Of a stretch of 5,315 bases of DNA, positions 1 through 5,309 are shown piece by piece. The notes under the pieces were generated by a model. The model worked only from the letters and a program-made list of their open reading frames with translations, was not told where the DNA came from and did not search any database. Location of the stretch: the NCBI GenBank assembly GCA_035291905.1, contig DATDRF010000006.1, forward strand, positions 1-5,315, read 5' to 3'. The first letter of the stretch is position 1. Each line of letters begins with the position of its first letter. A program made the translations under genes and the position numbers. Source of the DNA: JACPLA01 sp035291905 (GTDB lineage: Bacteria; Bacteroidota; Ignavibacteria; UBA10030).

Positions 1-65
1 AAGCAGCGCCAGCAGATGCGGCGGGGACCAAGAAACTAATCTCAGTCAGAAATCACGTGACAAGG

Positions 66-93
66 AGAGGCACTTGACGGTGCCTCTTTTTTT
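66..93 (+). terminator. Rho-independent terminator of a plus-strand gene entering from the left
   Basis: Perfect 8-bp stem (agaggcac at 66-73, gtgcctct at 80-87) with a 6-nt loop, running straight into seven T (87-93). On the minus strand the hairpin is followed by CCTTGTC with no T run, so it works best for plus-strand transcription converging on the Hpt-receiver gene. The gene it serves is mostly outside the window. A frame stopping with TAA at 37-39, about 26 nt before the stem, is a possible C-terminus, but too little is visible to identify it. Confidence 0.85.
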
Positions 94-100
94 CAGTCGA

Positions 101-1249
101 TCATCCCTGCGCCTTCTCAATAGCTTCCTTCAGAATGACAAGAAGCTGCTCCTTTTCGAAGCCCCCCTTTACAAGATATGCCGCTGCGCCGAATTTCATA
201 GCCTTGGACCTCGCCTCATCGGTTGCATGTCCCGACATAAAGATAAAGGGGACATGATAGAGGCGCTCGTCATTCTTTGCAGCACGAAGGAATTCACTCC
301 CGTCCATCGCCGGCATCTGATCGTCGGTAATCACCGCGTCAAATGACGATGAGCGAAGCATCTGCAGCGCTTCTGCTCCGTCTTTCGCCAGCTCAACCTG
401 GTATCCGTTGCGCTGCAGGAGAATCCTGTACAGGTCCCGTGTAATCTGCGAGTCATCGGCCAAAAGGACCCTGAATTTCCCCTCTTGTTTTGTTGATACC
501 GGCGGTGGTGCGGGCCTCGTTGTTTCGGTGACAGGAAGCTCCGCGATCTTTTCATGCGAAAGAAGCTCCGTCAGGATTGCTTGAAATCCTTCAAGCTTCG
601 TTCGAATCGTCTGAGTCTCGCTGGACGAACTGAGAAGAATATGAATGGAACCCTCTTCCCGTCCTGCAACACTCAGGATTGAGCCGCAATCCTTCATGGC
701 CTCCCGGATCCGCGGCAGTTCATCCTGCATCCGGTCGTGAGGCGGCACATGGAGGATATAAAGCCGCTTCCCTTCTTCAAGTTCTTTTCCGAGGATTGAT
801 TGCATTGTCTCACCCAGCGAATTCCTCAGTTCCCGCGACATAAGCTCCACGTTTTGCAGAAGCTCCTCAACACTCCGGGTTGTCGGCAGATGCGAGCGGA
901 TTGTGCGGATAACGGTCTCGCCGTCGCGAATCGGCTGCCCTGTCACGAAATCGTCGATTTGTCGCTGCATCATCGTGAGAGCGAAGCGAAGGGTGCTGTG
1001 CAGGACCGGCGTAAAAAGACCCGGCTCGGAGATGATGCGTTTAAGACATGCCTCCACCGTCCTGGCAACTTCAGAAACGGGCCGTGCCCCGACGAGGGGT
1101 GAGGATCCTTTCAAAGTATGAAAATGGCGGTTGGCCTGCGTGAGGTGATCCGTCGCTGAAGGATCCGAAGCGTATGATTGAATCAACTCTTCTGCTTTTT
1201 GAAGATGCGTCAGGGCCTCAGAGCGAAATTGTTTTCTGATGTCGTCCAT
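101..1249 (-). CDS. Hpt domain - linker - response regulator receiver protein (kinase-less, CheA-like layout)
   Basis: A cytoplasmic phosphorelay protein of 382 aa. An N-terminal histidine phosphotransfer domain (about residues 5-120) carries the motif HFHTLKGSS, with His44 as the likely phosphorylated residue. A middle region (about 160-230) containing LYILHVPPHDRMQDELPRI resembles the fold that follows P1 in some CheA proteins, but this is tentative. A Pro/Thr-rich linker (about 238-257) leads to a C-terminal receiver domain (258-380). The receiver has the acidic pair Asp265/Asp266, phospho-acceptor Asp309 in TDDQMPAMDG, Ser339 and Lys361, with KG in place of the usual KP. There is no HATPase or CheW-like domain, so it cannot phosphorylate itself and must exchange phosphate with a partner kinase or regulator. 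The Met start is followed directly by the Hpt helix. No clear Shine-Dalgarno sequence is seen. It lies 190 nt downstream of the hydrolase gene on the same strand and is probably part of the same unit. The domain call is firm; the pathway is unknown. Confidence 0.9.
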   Translation of the reverse strand: MDDIRKQFRSEALTHLQKAEELIQSYASDPSATDHLTQANRHFHTLKGSSPLVGARPVSEVARTVEACLKRIISEPGLFTPVLHSTLRFALTMMQRQIDDFVTGQPIRDGETVIRTIRSHLPTTRSVEELLQNVELMSRELRNSLGETMQSILGKELEEGKRLYILHVPPHDRMQDELPRIREAMKDCGSILSVAGREEGSIHILLSSSSETQTIRTKLEGFQAILTELLSHEKIAELPVTETTRPAPPPVSTKQEGKFRVLLADDSQITRDLYRILLQRNGYQVELAKDGAEALQMLRSSSFDAVITDDQMPAMDGSEFLRAAKNDERLYHVPFIFMSGHATDEARSKAMKFGAAAYLVKGGFEKEQLLVILKEAIEKAQG

Positions 1250-1439
1250 GCGAATGGTTACCGGCTTCCCGGGGAGTTCGGATGAAGATAGTTCTGATAA
1301 AGTTGAAGGTACGAAGTCAACGATGCGAAAGAAGCCGGGTTACTGCAGGATTGGGAAGAAAGAAGAAAGAGCGCCGTGGCAAGTGATTTCACAAGCTCTT
1401 TCGGTGCGGGTTCCGTTTGAAAAGGCTCACGCGTTCGAC

Positions 1440-2327
1440 TCATCGGATGTCGATACGAAGACCCTCTTTGGCGCCAAAGCATTTCGTTTTCCCCCCGAAG
1501 TGACGCACCAATTTGCGGGCATGGACGACCATCCTGTCAATGAACGAATCTGAATGCTGCGGATCGTGGTGGAACATTGCGAGTCGCTTGACATTCGCCT
1601 CCACTGCAAAACGCACGGTGGTCTCCACGGACGAGTGGCCCCATCCTTTCTTTTCTTCGTACTCTTCGTTGGTATACTGAGCTTCGCCAATAAACAGATC
1701 CGTGCCTCTGATGAAATCGACAAAGCGTTCGTCGAGGAGCGTTGGGAGATCCGCATCGCCCAATTTCTGATGGCCGGAAGCATGGATGGATCCAAGGTAT
1801 GGCTCGTTGTCCGTTGCATATACGACGCTCTTCTTCCCTTCGGTGATGCGATAGGCCAGAGTAAGAGCAGGATGATTCAGGTAGAAATGGTCAATTTTGA
1901 GATCACCAAGGACGATCGGTTCGCGCACCTCATGGACCTCGATGTTGGGGCTCATATCCCCGAGGTCCACGGGAAAATAGTCGGAATCCATTTGAGCACG
2001 GAAGATCTTGTCGAACGATTTGTCCCGGCCCGGAGGTCCATAGACATGAACCCTGTTGTCTTCGCTGTACGCCGGACGGAAGAAGGGGAATCCCTGGATA
2101 TGGTCCCAATGGGTGTGGCTGATGAAGAGATGCAGTGTAAGCGGTTTGGTATCAAATTCCTTGAGTATCTTCAATCCCAATTCACGAATTCCGGTCCCCG
2201 CGTCGAAAATCAGGATGTGGTCCTTCGACCGAATCTCTACGCACGAGGTATTCCCGCCGTATTTGGTTGTCGCTTTGCCCGGTGTTGCCACCGAACCGCG
2301 GGTTCCCCAGAAGGTTACACGCATCAT
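1440..2327 (-). CDS. Metallo-beta-lactamase-fold metal-dependent hydrolase
   Basis: A soluble 295-aa MBL-fold hydrolase of the broad PhnP/RNase Z-like group (COG1235-type), with no signal peptide. It opens with MRVTFWGTRGS and GNTSCVEI, the strands that usually start this family. The metal-binding signature HTHWDH is at residues 71-76 (His71, His73, Asp75, His76). Further candidate ligands are His152 in NHPA, Asp173 in YATDNE, His231 in GHSS and His253/His254 in FHHDP. All core metal ligands are therefore present and it should be catalytically active. The substrate cannot be read from the sequence; related proteins act on phosphodiesters or similar esters. The first ATG (2327-2325) overlaps the receiver gene's TGA as ATGA, and a second ATG follows immediately (2324-2322). 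The family N-terminus fits the second Met slightly better. Either way the two genes are translationally coupled, suggesting that the hydrolase acts with the receiver protein. Confidence 0.9.
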   Translation of the reverse strand: MMRVTFWGTRGSVATPGKATTKYGGNTSCVEIRSKDHILIFDAGTGIRELGLKILKEFDTKPLTLHLFISHTHWDHIQGFPFFRPAYSEDNRVHVYGPPGRDKSFDKIFRAQMDSDYFPVDLGDMSPNIEVHEVREPIVLGDLKIDHFYLNHPALTLAYRITEGKKSVVYATDNEPYLGSIHASGHQKLGDADLPTLLDERFVDFIRGTDLFIGEAQYTNEEYEEKKGWGHSSVETTVRFAVEANVKRLAMFHHDPQHSDSFIDRMVVHARKLVRHFGGKTKCFGAKEGLRIDIR

Positions 2328-2716
2328 TGAGATATTCCGGATCTCTGCTGCAGGTGATGGCGAACGATGTCAAGGAGCTCGTCAAAATCCGTCGGTTTGA
2401 TGCAGTAGTCGTCGGCTCCCAGTTTCTTCGCGGCATCGATATCGGGTTTGTATGATTTTGCCGAGGTCATGACCACGACGGTCTTGTCAAGCGCGTGATT
2501 CTCCCGAATTTTTTGAATCACTTCAAACCCATGCATGGCAGGCATGATGATGTCGAGGATGATGACATGCGGTTTCTCCTCTTCGGCCAGCCTGAGCCCG
2601 TCCTTTCCGTTGTCGGCAGATAAGACATTGAAGCCCTCTTGCTGGAAACGAAGAACCATCAGTTTCCGCAATGAATCTTCGTCATCAACAATCAATGCCT
2701 TGAGGGGATTTTGCAT
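2324..2716 (-). CDS. Single-domain response regulator (CheY-like receiver)
   Basis: A 130-aa protein that is a receiver domain and nothing else. The acidic pair is Asp11/Asp12, the phospho-acceptor is Asp55 in IILDIIMPAMHG, Ser85 fills the Thr/Ser switch position, and Lys107-Pro108 is the conserved lysine motif in ADDYCIKP. The usual MDG is MHG here (His62), a minor departure. With no DNA-binding or enzymatic output domain it should act through protein contacts, like CheY or Spo0F. It is the first gene of the minus-strand cluster and its stop overlaps the start of the hydrolase gene. The ATG is preceded by eight A and one C, with no Shine-Dalgarno sequence in the expected window, so initiation may rely on an unstructured A-rich leader. 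A terminator upstream (2939-2966) separates it from the tRNA region, so it should have its own promoter. Confidence 0.93.
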   Translation of the reverse strand: MQNPLKALIVDDEDSLRKLMVLRFQQEGFNVLSADNGKDGLRLAEEEKPHVIILDIIMPAMHGFEVIQKIRENHALDKTVVVMTSAKSYKPDIDAAKKLGADDYCIKPTDFDELLDIVRHHLQQRSGISQ

Positions 2717-2778
2717 GTTTTTTTTGTCTGAAGATTGTTTCGCTCCAGCACAGAGCCATCCCGCAAAATGTGATGCAA

Positions 2779-2805
2779 CTTATAAAGAACTTTACCGAAA
2801 GGCAA
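2779..2805 (-). promoter_or_regulatory. Candidate promoter of the receiver-hydrolase-Hpt cluster
   Basis: On the minus strand TTGCCT (2805-2800) and TATAAG (2784-2779) resemble -35 and -10 boxes, separated by 15 nt, shorter than the usual 17. It lies about 60 nt before the receiver start and downstream of the upstream terminator, where a promoter is required. The assignment rests on similarity only. Confidence 0.35.
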
Positions 2806-2938
2806 CCACACGAGTCACGAAGGTTATTTGCACGATTTTCACTCGGGAAAAGGAATCCTTGCGATGAAACTCCGTACGAAGGGGGGCTGATGAGCGGCGA
2901 GGCTCGAGAAGAAATCTCAAGCGTCGAAACGCAGAAAC

Positions 2939-2966
2939 AAAAAAAGCTGACTTCATCGGTCAGCTT
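2939..2966 (-). terminator. Rho-independent terminator on the minus strand
   Basis: An 8-bp perfect stem (aagctgac 2944-2951 with gtcagctt 2959-2966) and a 7-nt loop. On the minus strand the stem runs into seven T (complement of the A run 2939-2945). No T run exists on the plus-strand side. The only gene reading into it is tRNA-Pro, about 370 nt upstream, so it would end any transcript crossing the pseudo-tRNA and repeat region and insulate the signalling cluster. Confidence 0.8.
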
Positions 2967-2968
2967 CT

Positions 2969-3012
2969 CAATCTACAATCTGCAATCTCTCAATCTGCAA
3001 TCTCTCAATCTA
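2969..3012. repeat. CAATCT short tandem array
   Basis: Six consecutive 7-8 nt units: caatcta, caatctg, caatctct, caatctg, caatctct, caatcta. It directly abuts the terminator stem. The unit also recurs less regularly to about 3173. No coding frame of credible composition covers it. Confidence 0.8.
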
Positions 3013-3063
3013 AGATGTTAAGTCGGGGTCAGCTTTTGAATCTCCCAATCTCCAATGCAATCT

Positions 3064-3161
3064 CAAATCCACAACCCGAAGGCTGGCTTTTTCAATCTCC
3101 AATCTGCAATCCCAAATCCACAACCCGAAGCCTGTCTCTTTCAATTTACAATCTGCAATTT
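3064..3161. repeat. 49-bp tandem duplication, two copies
   Basis: Copy A (3064-3112) and copy B (3113-3161) lie head to tail and match at 42 of 49 positions by hand alignment. Both open with the identical 18 nt caaatccacaacccgaag and end in CAATCT-type sequence. The central part (ggctggcttttt / gcctgtctcttt) also resembles the right arm of the terminator at 2959-2966 and a partial copy near 3028-3036, so the area looks like repeated duplication of one parent unit. Confidence 0.8.
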
Positions 3162-3176
3162 ACAATCTACAATGTT

Positions 3177-3244
3177 TCGTCGGGGTGACCCGCCACAAAA
3201 CTCGGCGGGCAGGCTGGATTCGAACCAGCGACTTCTTGTCCCAA
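3177..3244 (-). pseudogene. Broken 3' half of tRNA-Pro with a 25-nt hairpin insertion
   Basis: On the minus strand this copy matches the intact tRNA-Pro from the anticodon loop (TTGGGA, one G missing before CAAG), through the T arm (25 identical nt, 3214-3238 versus 3348-3372), to the acceptor end plus four flanking bases (12 identical nt, 3177-3188 versus 3336-3347). The two identical blocks are adjacent in the intact gene but split here by 25 nt (3189-3213). The 5' half of the tRNA is absent, so it cannot fold as a tRNA. Such a partial copy is the usual mark left by integration at a tRNA gene. Confidence 0.8.
3189..3213. repeat. GC-hairpin insertion inside the tRNA remnant
   Basis: The 25 nt separating the two tRNA-identical blocks contain cccgcc (3189-3194) and ggcggg (3204-3209) around a 9-nt loop, a stable 6-bp GC stem. 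There is no T run next to it, so it is not an obvious terminator. The insertion point lies between the T arm and the acceptor strand. Its origin is unknown; a small palindromic repeat or a rearrangement scar are both possible. Confidence 0.6.
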
Positions 3245-3297
3245 TTCCACTGAACTTAGCAGGCCGATATATTTGAGACTAAGTTCACGTGGAATTG
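3242..3297. repeat. 56-bp imperfect palindrome
   Basis: Left arm caattccactgaacttag (3242-3259) is the reverse complement of right arm ctaagttcacgtggaattg (3279-3297) except for one extra C, giving an 18-bp stem with a single bulge and a 19-nt AT-rich loop. It replaces the missing 5' half of the tRNA remnant. No T run follows on either strand. It could be a folded RNA, a recombinase recognition structure or a tiny palindromic mobile repeat. Confidence 0.75.
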
Positions 3298-3301
3298 AGG
3301 A

Positions 3302-3322
3302 TCCCGTCGCTTCTTGACGGGA
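3302..3322. repeat. Short perfect hairpin 3' of tRNA-Pro
   Basis: Stem tcccgtc (3302-3308) and gacggga (3316-3322), 7 bp, loop gcttctt. It begins 17 nt beyond the tRNA discriminator base. The loop plus edge carries cttcttg, a word shared with both tRNA copies, which may be a trace of a further decayed copy or chance. There is no T run, so it is not a classical terminator, although it could help define the tRNA 3' trailer. Confidence 0.55.
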
Positions 3323-3335
3323 CTCCCTCATCGGA

Positions 3336-3379
3336 TCGTCGGGGTGACTGGATTCGAACCAGCGACTTCTTGCTCCCAA
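3336..3379 (-). other. Putative attachment-site core within tRNA-Pro
   Basis: From the anticodon loop to four bases past the 3' end, this segment is repeated at 3177-3244, apart from one indel and the 25-nt insertion. Tyrosine integrases commonly use the 3' half of a tRNA as attB, and an integrase gene begins its 3' end only about 155 nt away. The exact crossover cannot be seen. The intact tRNA lies between the integrase and the remnant, so which end of which element this marks is uncertain. Confidence 0.5.
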
Positions 3380-3413
3380 AGCAAGCGCTCTAGCCAGGCT
3401 GAGCTACACCCCG
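3339..3413 (-). tRNA. tRNA-Pro(TGG)
   Basis: The minus strand folds as a full cloverleaf of 75 nt. It has acceptor CGGGGTG/CACCCCG, D stem GCTC/GAGC, anticodon stem CTTGC/GCAAG with loop TTTGGGA and so anticodon TGG, variable AAGTC, and T arm GCTGG-TTCGAAT-CCAGT. The discriminator is A (3339). The following bases are CGA, so CCA is not encoded and must be added after processing. The anticodon reads CCA and, with wobble, other proline codons. The gene also carries the duplicated att-like core described at 3336-3379. Confidence 0.95.
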
Positions 3414-3440
3414 TTCATAATTCGATTGTTTTCGCAGATT

Positions 3441-3469
3441 ATTGTCTGCTCAAATCCTTCGATTGCTAA
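3441..3469 (-). promoter_or_regulatory. Weak candidate promoter for tRNA-Pro
   Basis: On the minus strand TTAGCA (3469-3464) and GACAAT (3446-3441) are separated by 17 nt and sit 28 nt before the tRNA 5' end. Both boxes are poor matches. An alternative pair, TTGAGC and AACAAT, also with 17-nt spacing, lies closer to the gene. The first -35 falls inside the palindrome at 3462-3496, so a protein bound there could affect tRNA transcription. Confidence 0.25.
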
Positions 3470-3496
3470 CCATTGGTTAGCAGTTTGGTTAGCAAT
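3462..3496. repeat. Palindrome and direct-repeat cluster (TTGGTTAGCA)
   Basis: tgctaacca (3464-3472) and tggttagca (3474-3482) form a 9-bp palindrome around one T. A second copy of ttggttagca (3485-3494) repeats the right arm at a 12-nt period. The outer pair attgctaacc (3462-3471) and ggttagcaat (3487-3496) also match over 10 bp. Three copies of one heptamer-like word in mixed orientation between a tRNA att site and an integrase gene fit arm-type integrase or accessory-factor binding sites, or an operator. Which one is inference. Confidence 0.7.
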
Positions 3497-3568
3497 TCTC
3501 CATCTGCAACGACGTGGAGTGAATGGATGTGACAAGGTAAGAAAGAAGGGTTTGAAAAACAAGGGAGG

Positions 3569-4597
3569 CTACTTCACCAATCCTTTCGGCGTGAACTCGT
3601 CCAGCTGAATCTTATCGGTGGCGTTCCTCAGGTTGTCGTCGTTGAGCACAGCATAACTTTGCTGTGTCGTGACCACGGAACTATGCCCAAGCAAACGCTG
3701 AACCTCTGCGAGTGGTGTCGATGATTGAACCAGATATGATGCGAACGTTGAACGCAGATGATGCCAGTGAAATTGTTCGGACAATCCCGCCGAGCGGATA
3801 TACTGCTTGAATTTCTTCGTGACATATCCACCCTTTAGCGGCATTCCCTTCCGGTCCACGAACACATGATCGGATCTCCTCGGCAATCCCTCAATCAAGC
3901 GGAACAAGTCTTTGTTTATCGGGATCGTCCGGGGTCTCATCGTTTTGACAGTAAAATCCTCCTTATTCCGAATTCGAATCAGGCGGTTTGGTAGGTCAAT
4001 GTCGGACCACAGGAGGTTTATCAGTTCGCCCCTGCGCATGCCCGTGAGCACGGAAAAGAGAACGAGGGAACGAAAGCGCTCGTCGCCGATTGTCTGCAAC
4101 AGCTTCGCAAAATCTGCCTTCGGAATATACACGGGGTCCTTCGCTGGGATTCTGAGTGATCTGCAGTTTTTGAACGGATTTTCCTTCATGAGGTCCAACC
4201 GCACGGCGGTGTTGAACATGCTCTTGATTGTTCTGAGGTACACGTTTGCAGAAACATTCGTTACTGTCTTCAACAGGTGCTCTTTGAATCTCTCGCCATC
4301 CATCGGTCCAATCAAGCGCAGCGGCGCGTTTCCCAACAATACTACCAGGTGCTGCATGGAAACACGGTAGAGATCGACTGTTCCTTTCCCATTATTCAAC
4401 TCGACATACTTCAAGATCGCATCTGCCAAATCCTTGAGCATGGTAGGCCGCCGCCGATCCAGCGTCGGTTTTATGGCTTGAAATCCAGCTTCGGCTTCCG
4501 CTTTGTCTCTCGTTCTGAGAGAGTGCCAAACCACTCGACTGCCATCACGATAGACGGCGTAGTAGAATCCATTATTTCTCTGAAATAGAAACGCCAT
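3569..4597 (-). CDS. Tyrosine recombinase / phage-type integrase
   Basis: A site-specific recombinase that cuts and rejoins DNA through a covalent 3'-phosphotyrosine. The open frame extends to an ATG at 4669 (366 aa), but that start lies in a terminator hairpin. The ATG at 4597 (342 aa, MAFLFQRNNGFYYAVYRDG) gives a normal beginning for an N-terminal AP2-like or arm-binding region, and AAAGG stands just before it. A core-binding SAM-like domain follows (residues about 50-150 of the 342-aa form). In the 366-aa numbering the catalytic set is complete: Arg212 in TGMRRGEL, Lys242, His303 and Arg306 in HHLR, His329 in LLGHSS, and nucleophile Tyr339. There is no integron-integrase insert. It lies 155 nt from tRNA-Pro, its likely target, and after a YbjN-like gene on the same strand. 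No excisionase gene, terminator or cargo is visible downstream. The family call is firm; its element is not delimited. Confidence 0.93.
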   Translation of the reverse strand: MAFLFQRNNGFYYAVYRDGSRVVWHSLRTRDKAEAEAGFQAIKPTLDRRRPTMLKDLADAILKYVELNNGKGTVDLYRVSMQHLVVLLGNAPLRLIGPMDGERFKEHLLKTVTNVSANVYLRTIKSMFNTAVRLDLMKENPFKNCRSLRIPAKDPVYIPKADFAKLLQTIGDERFRSLVLFSVLTGMRRGELINLLWSDIDLPNRLIRIRNKEDFTVKTMRPRTIPINKDLFRLIEGLPRRSDHVFVDRKGMPLKGGYVTKKFKQYIRSAGLSEQFHWHHLRSTFASYLVQSSTPLAEVQRLLGHSSVVTTQQSYAVLNDDNLRNATDKIQLDEFTPKGLVK

Positions 4598-4630
4598 GAC
4601 CTTTACCGTATCAGCACTATCTTCTCCTGA

Positions 4631-4667
4631 AAAAGAGATGGGGCGGCGTTGAGGTATCCGCCCCCTC
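4631..4667 (-). terminator. Rho-independent terminator downstream of the YbjN-like gene
   Basis: On the minus strand a GC stem GGGGCGG/CCGCCCC (4664-4658 and 4646-4640) with an 11-nt loop is followed by ATCTCTTTTT. GAG and CTC can extend the stem across a small internal loop. It lies about 75 nt after the YbjN-like stop and just before the preferred integrase start, so the integrase is probably transcribed separately. The T run is interrupted, so strength is uncertain. Confidence 0.65.
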
Positions 4668-4741
4668 ATCCTCGGACGAAGAAATCTTCCAAAACTTCAT
4701 CCGGTACGATGTCAAAACCCTTGCAAGCCATAGAGACATCA

Positions 4742-5212
4742 CTACGAGTGCTCTTCCACAAACTCTTCAAATGCCTCTTCACCCGTTTCCCCGGCGTTGA
4801 TGATAGAATCAAGTGGCCCCATCAACTTTTCAAACGATTCCATTGCATGAGTCAGCCACAGCTCAATATCATCATGGACAAGCTTTTCGTCGTCAGGAAT
4901 ACTGACGCGAAATGATGCAAGAGAATCCTTACTAAGAAATACCGCCCCTATATCGATGACAGTATTGACTCTATTGAAATATCGCAAGACCTCCAGCTGA
5001 CACTCAGGCTTTACTGGAACCCTGCCAAGAACCAAGATGCTGTGAAGACCCCGGGGAAAGTCCTCGAGAACACAGATATCCATTATCTGTGTGCCAGAGA
5101 GTTTACACTCAAAAAAGAGGTTGTGCTGATCATGCCGCACGTAGGGAGCGTTTGCAGTTTTCAAGTAGGACTCGAAATCATCTAATACTGAAGGTGAAAA
5201 AAGATTGGTCAT
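4742..5212 (-). CDS. YbjN-family protein (type III chaperone-like fold)
   Basis: A small acidic cytoplasmic protein of 156 aa with no signal peptide or membrane segment. It resembles the YbjN domain family (PF10722). An alpha-beta N-terminal part (about 8-65) is followed by LRYFNRVN (about 75-82) and a beta hairpin with GAVFLSKDSLASFRVSIP (about 89-106). A C-terminal amphipathic helix (about 113-135) leads to an acidic tail rich in Glu. The fold recalls the secretion chaperone CesT, and family members are linked to stress responses, but no enzymatic activity is established and no catalytic motif is seen. The ATG at 5212 is well supported by AAAGGA four nt upstream. A similar GC-rich hairpin stands on each side of the gene, so it is probably transcribed alone. 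No convincing promoter is seen in the 60 nt upstream. Assignment is from general pattern, not a search. Confidence 0.7.
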   Translation of the reverse strand: MTNLFSPSVLDDFESYLKTANAPYVRHDQHNLFFECKLSGTQIMDICVLEDFPRGLHSILVLGRVPVKPECQLEVLRYFNRVNTVIDIGAVFLSKDSLASFRVSIPDDEKLVHDDIELWLTHAMESFEKLMGPLDSIINAGETGEEAFEEFVEEHS

Positions 5213-5276
5213 ATTTTCCTTTACATTAGCTGTGACGCTGATTCTGTTTTCCTTTGGGCCTATGTTTTGAACGCCT

Positions 5277-5309
5277 TAAAAGAGAAGGGACGGGTATGTT
5301 AGCCGCCCC
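5277..5309 (-). terminator. Terminator-like hairpin of a gene beyond the right edge
   Basis: On the minus strand GGGGCGG (5309-5303) pairs with CCGTCCC (5293-5287) over 7 bp with one G-U pair and a 9-nt loop, followed by TTCTCTTTT. It closely resembles the terminator at 4631-4667 in its left arm and trailing T-rich sequence. It would end a minus-strand gene lying outside the window. The ten C at the window end form its outer arm. Confidence 0.55.

Noticed and set aside
1..65. Protein identity of the left-edge plus-strand frame
   Set aside because: Only 12 residues would be visible before TAA at 37-39 and the frame is ambiguous, so no gene is called.
1554..2330. 258-aa plus-strand open frame
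   Set aside because: It lies entirely over the hydrolase gene, whose minus-strand frame has clear MBL motifs. The plus-strand translation has no recognisable domain.
2969..3173. CRISPR array
   Set aside because: Repeats are 7-8 nt units and one 49-bp duplication without regularly sized unique spacers, and no cas gene is present.
2770..3276. Plus-strand open frames across the repeat region
   Set aside because: Their translations follow the CAATCT repeats (such as NLQSLNLQS) and the pseudo-tRNA, so they reflect repeat composition, not a gene.
3242..3297. Integron attC site
   Set aside because: The palindrome has a bulge and sits near a tyrosine recombinase, but its ends lack the RYYYAAC/GTTRRRY core sites and the integrase has no integron-specific insert.
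3177..3297. A second functional tRNA gene
   Set aside because: A T arm and anticodon-loop 3' side are present, but there is no 5' anticodon strand, no matching acceptor 5' strand and the acceptor end is split by 25 nt.
3912..4370. 152-aa plus-strand open frame
   Set aside because: It is antisense to the integrase core containing catalytic residues and shows no domain features.
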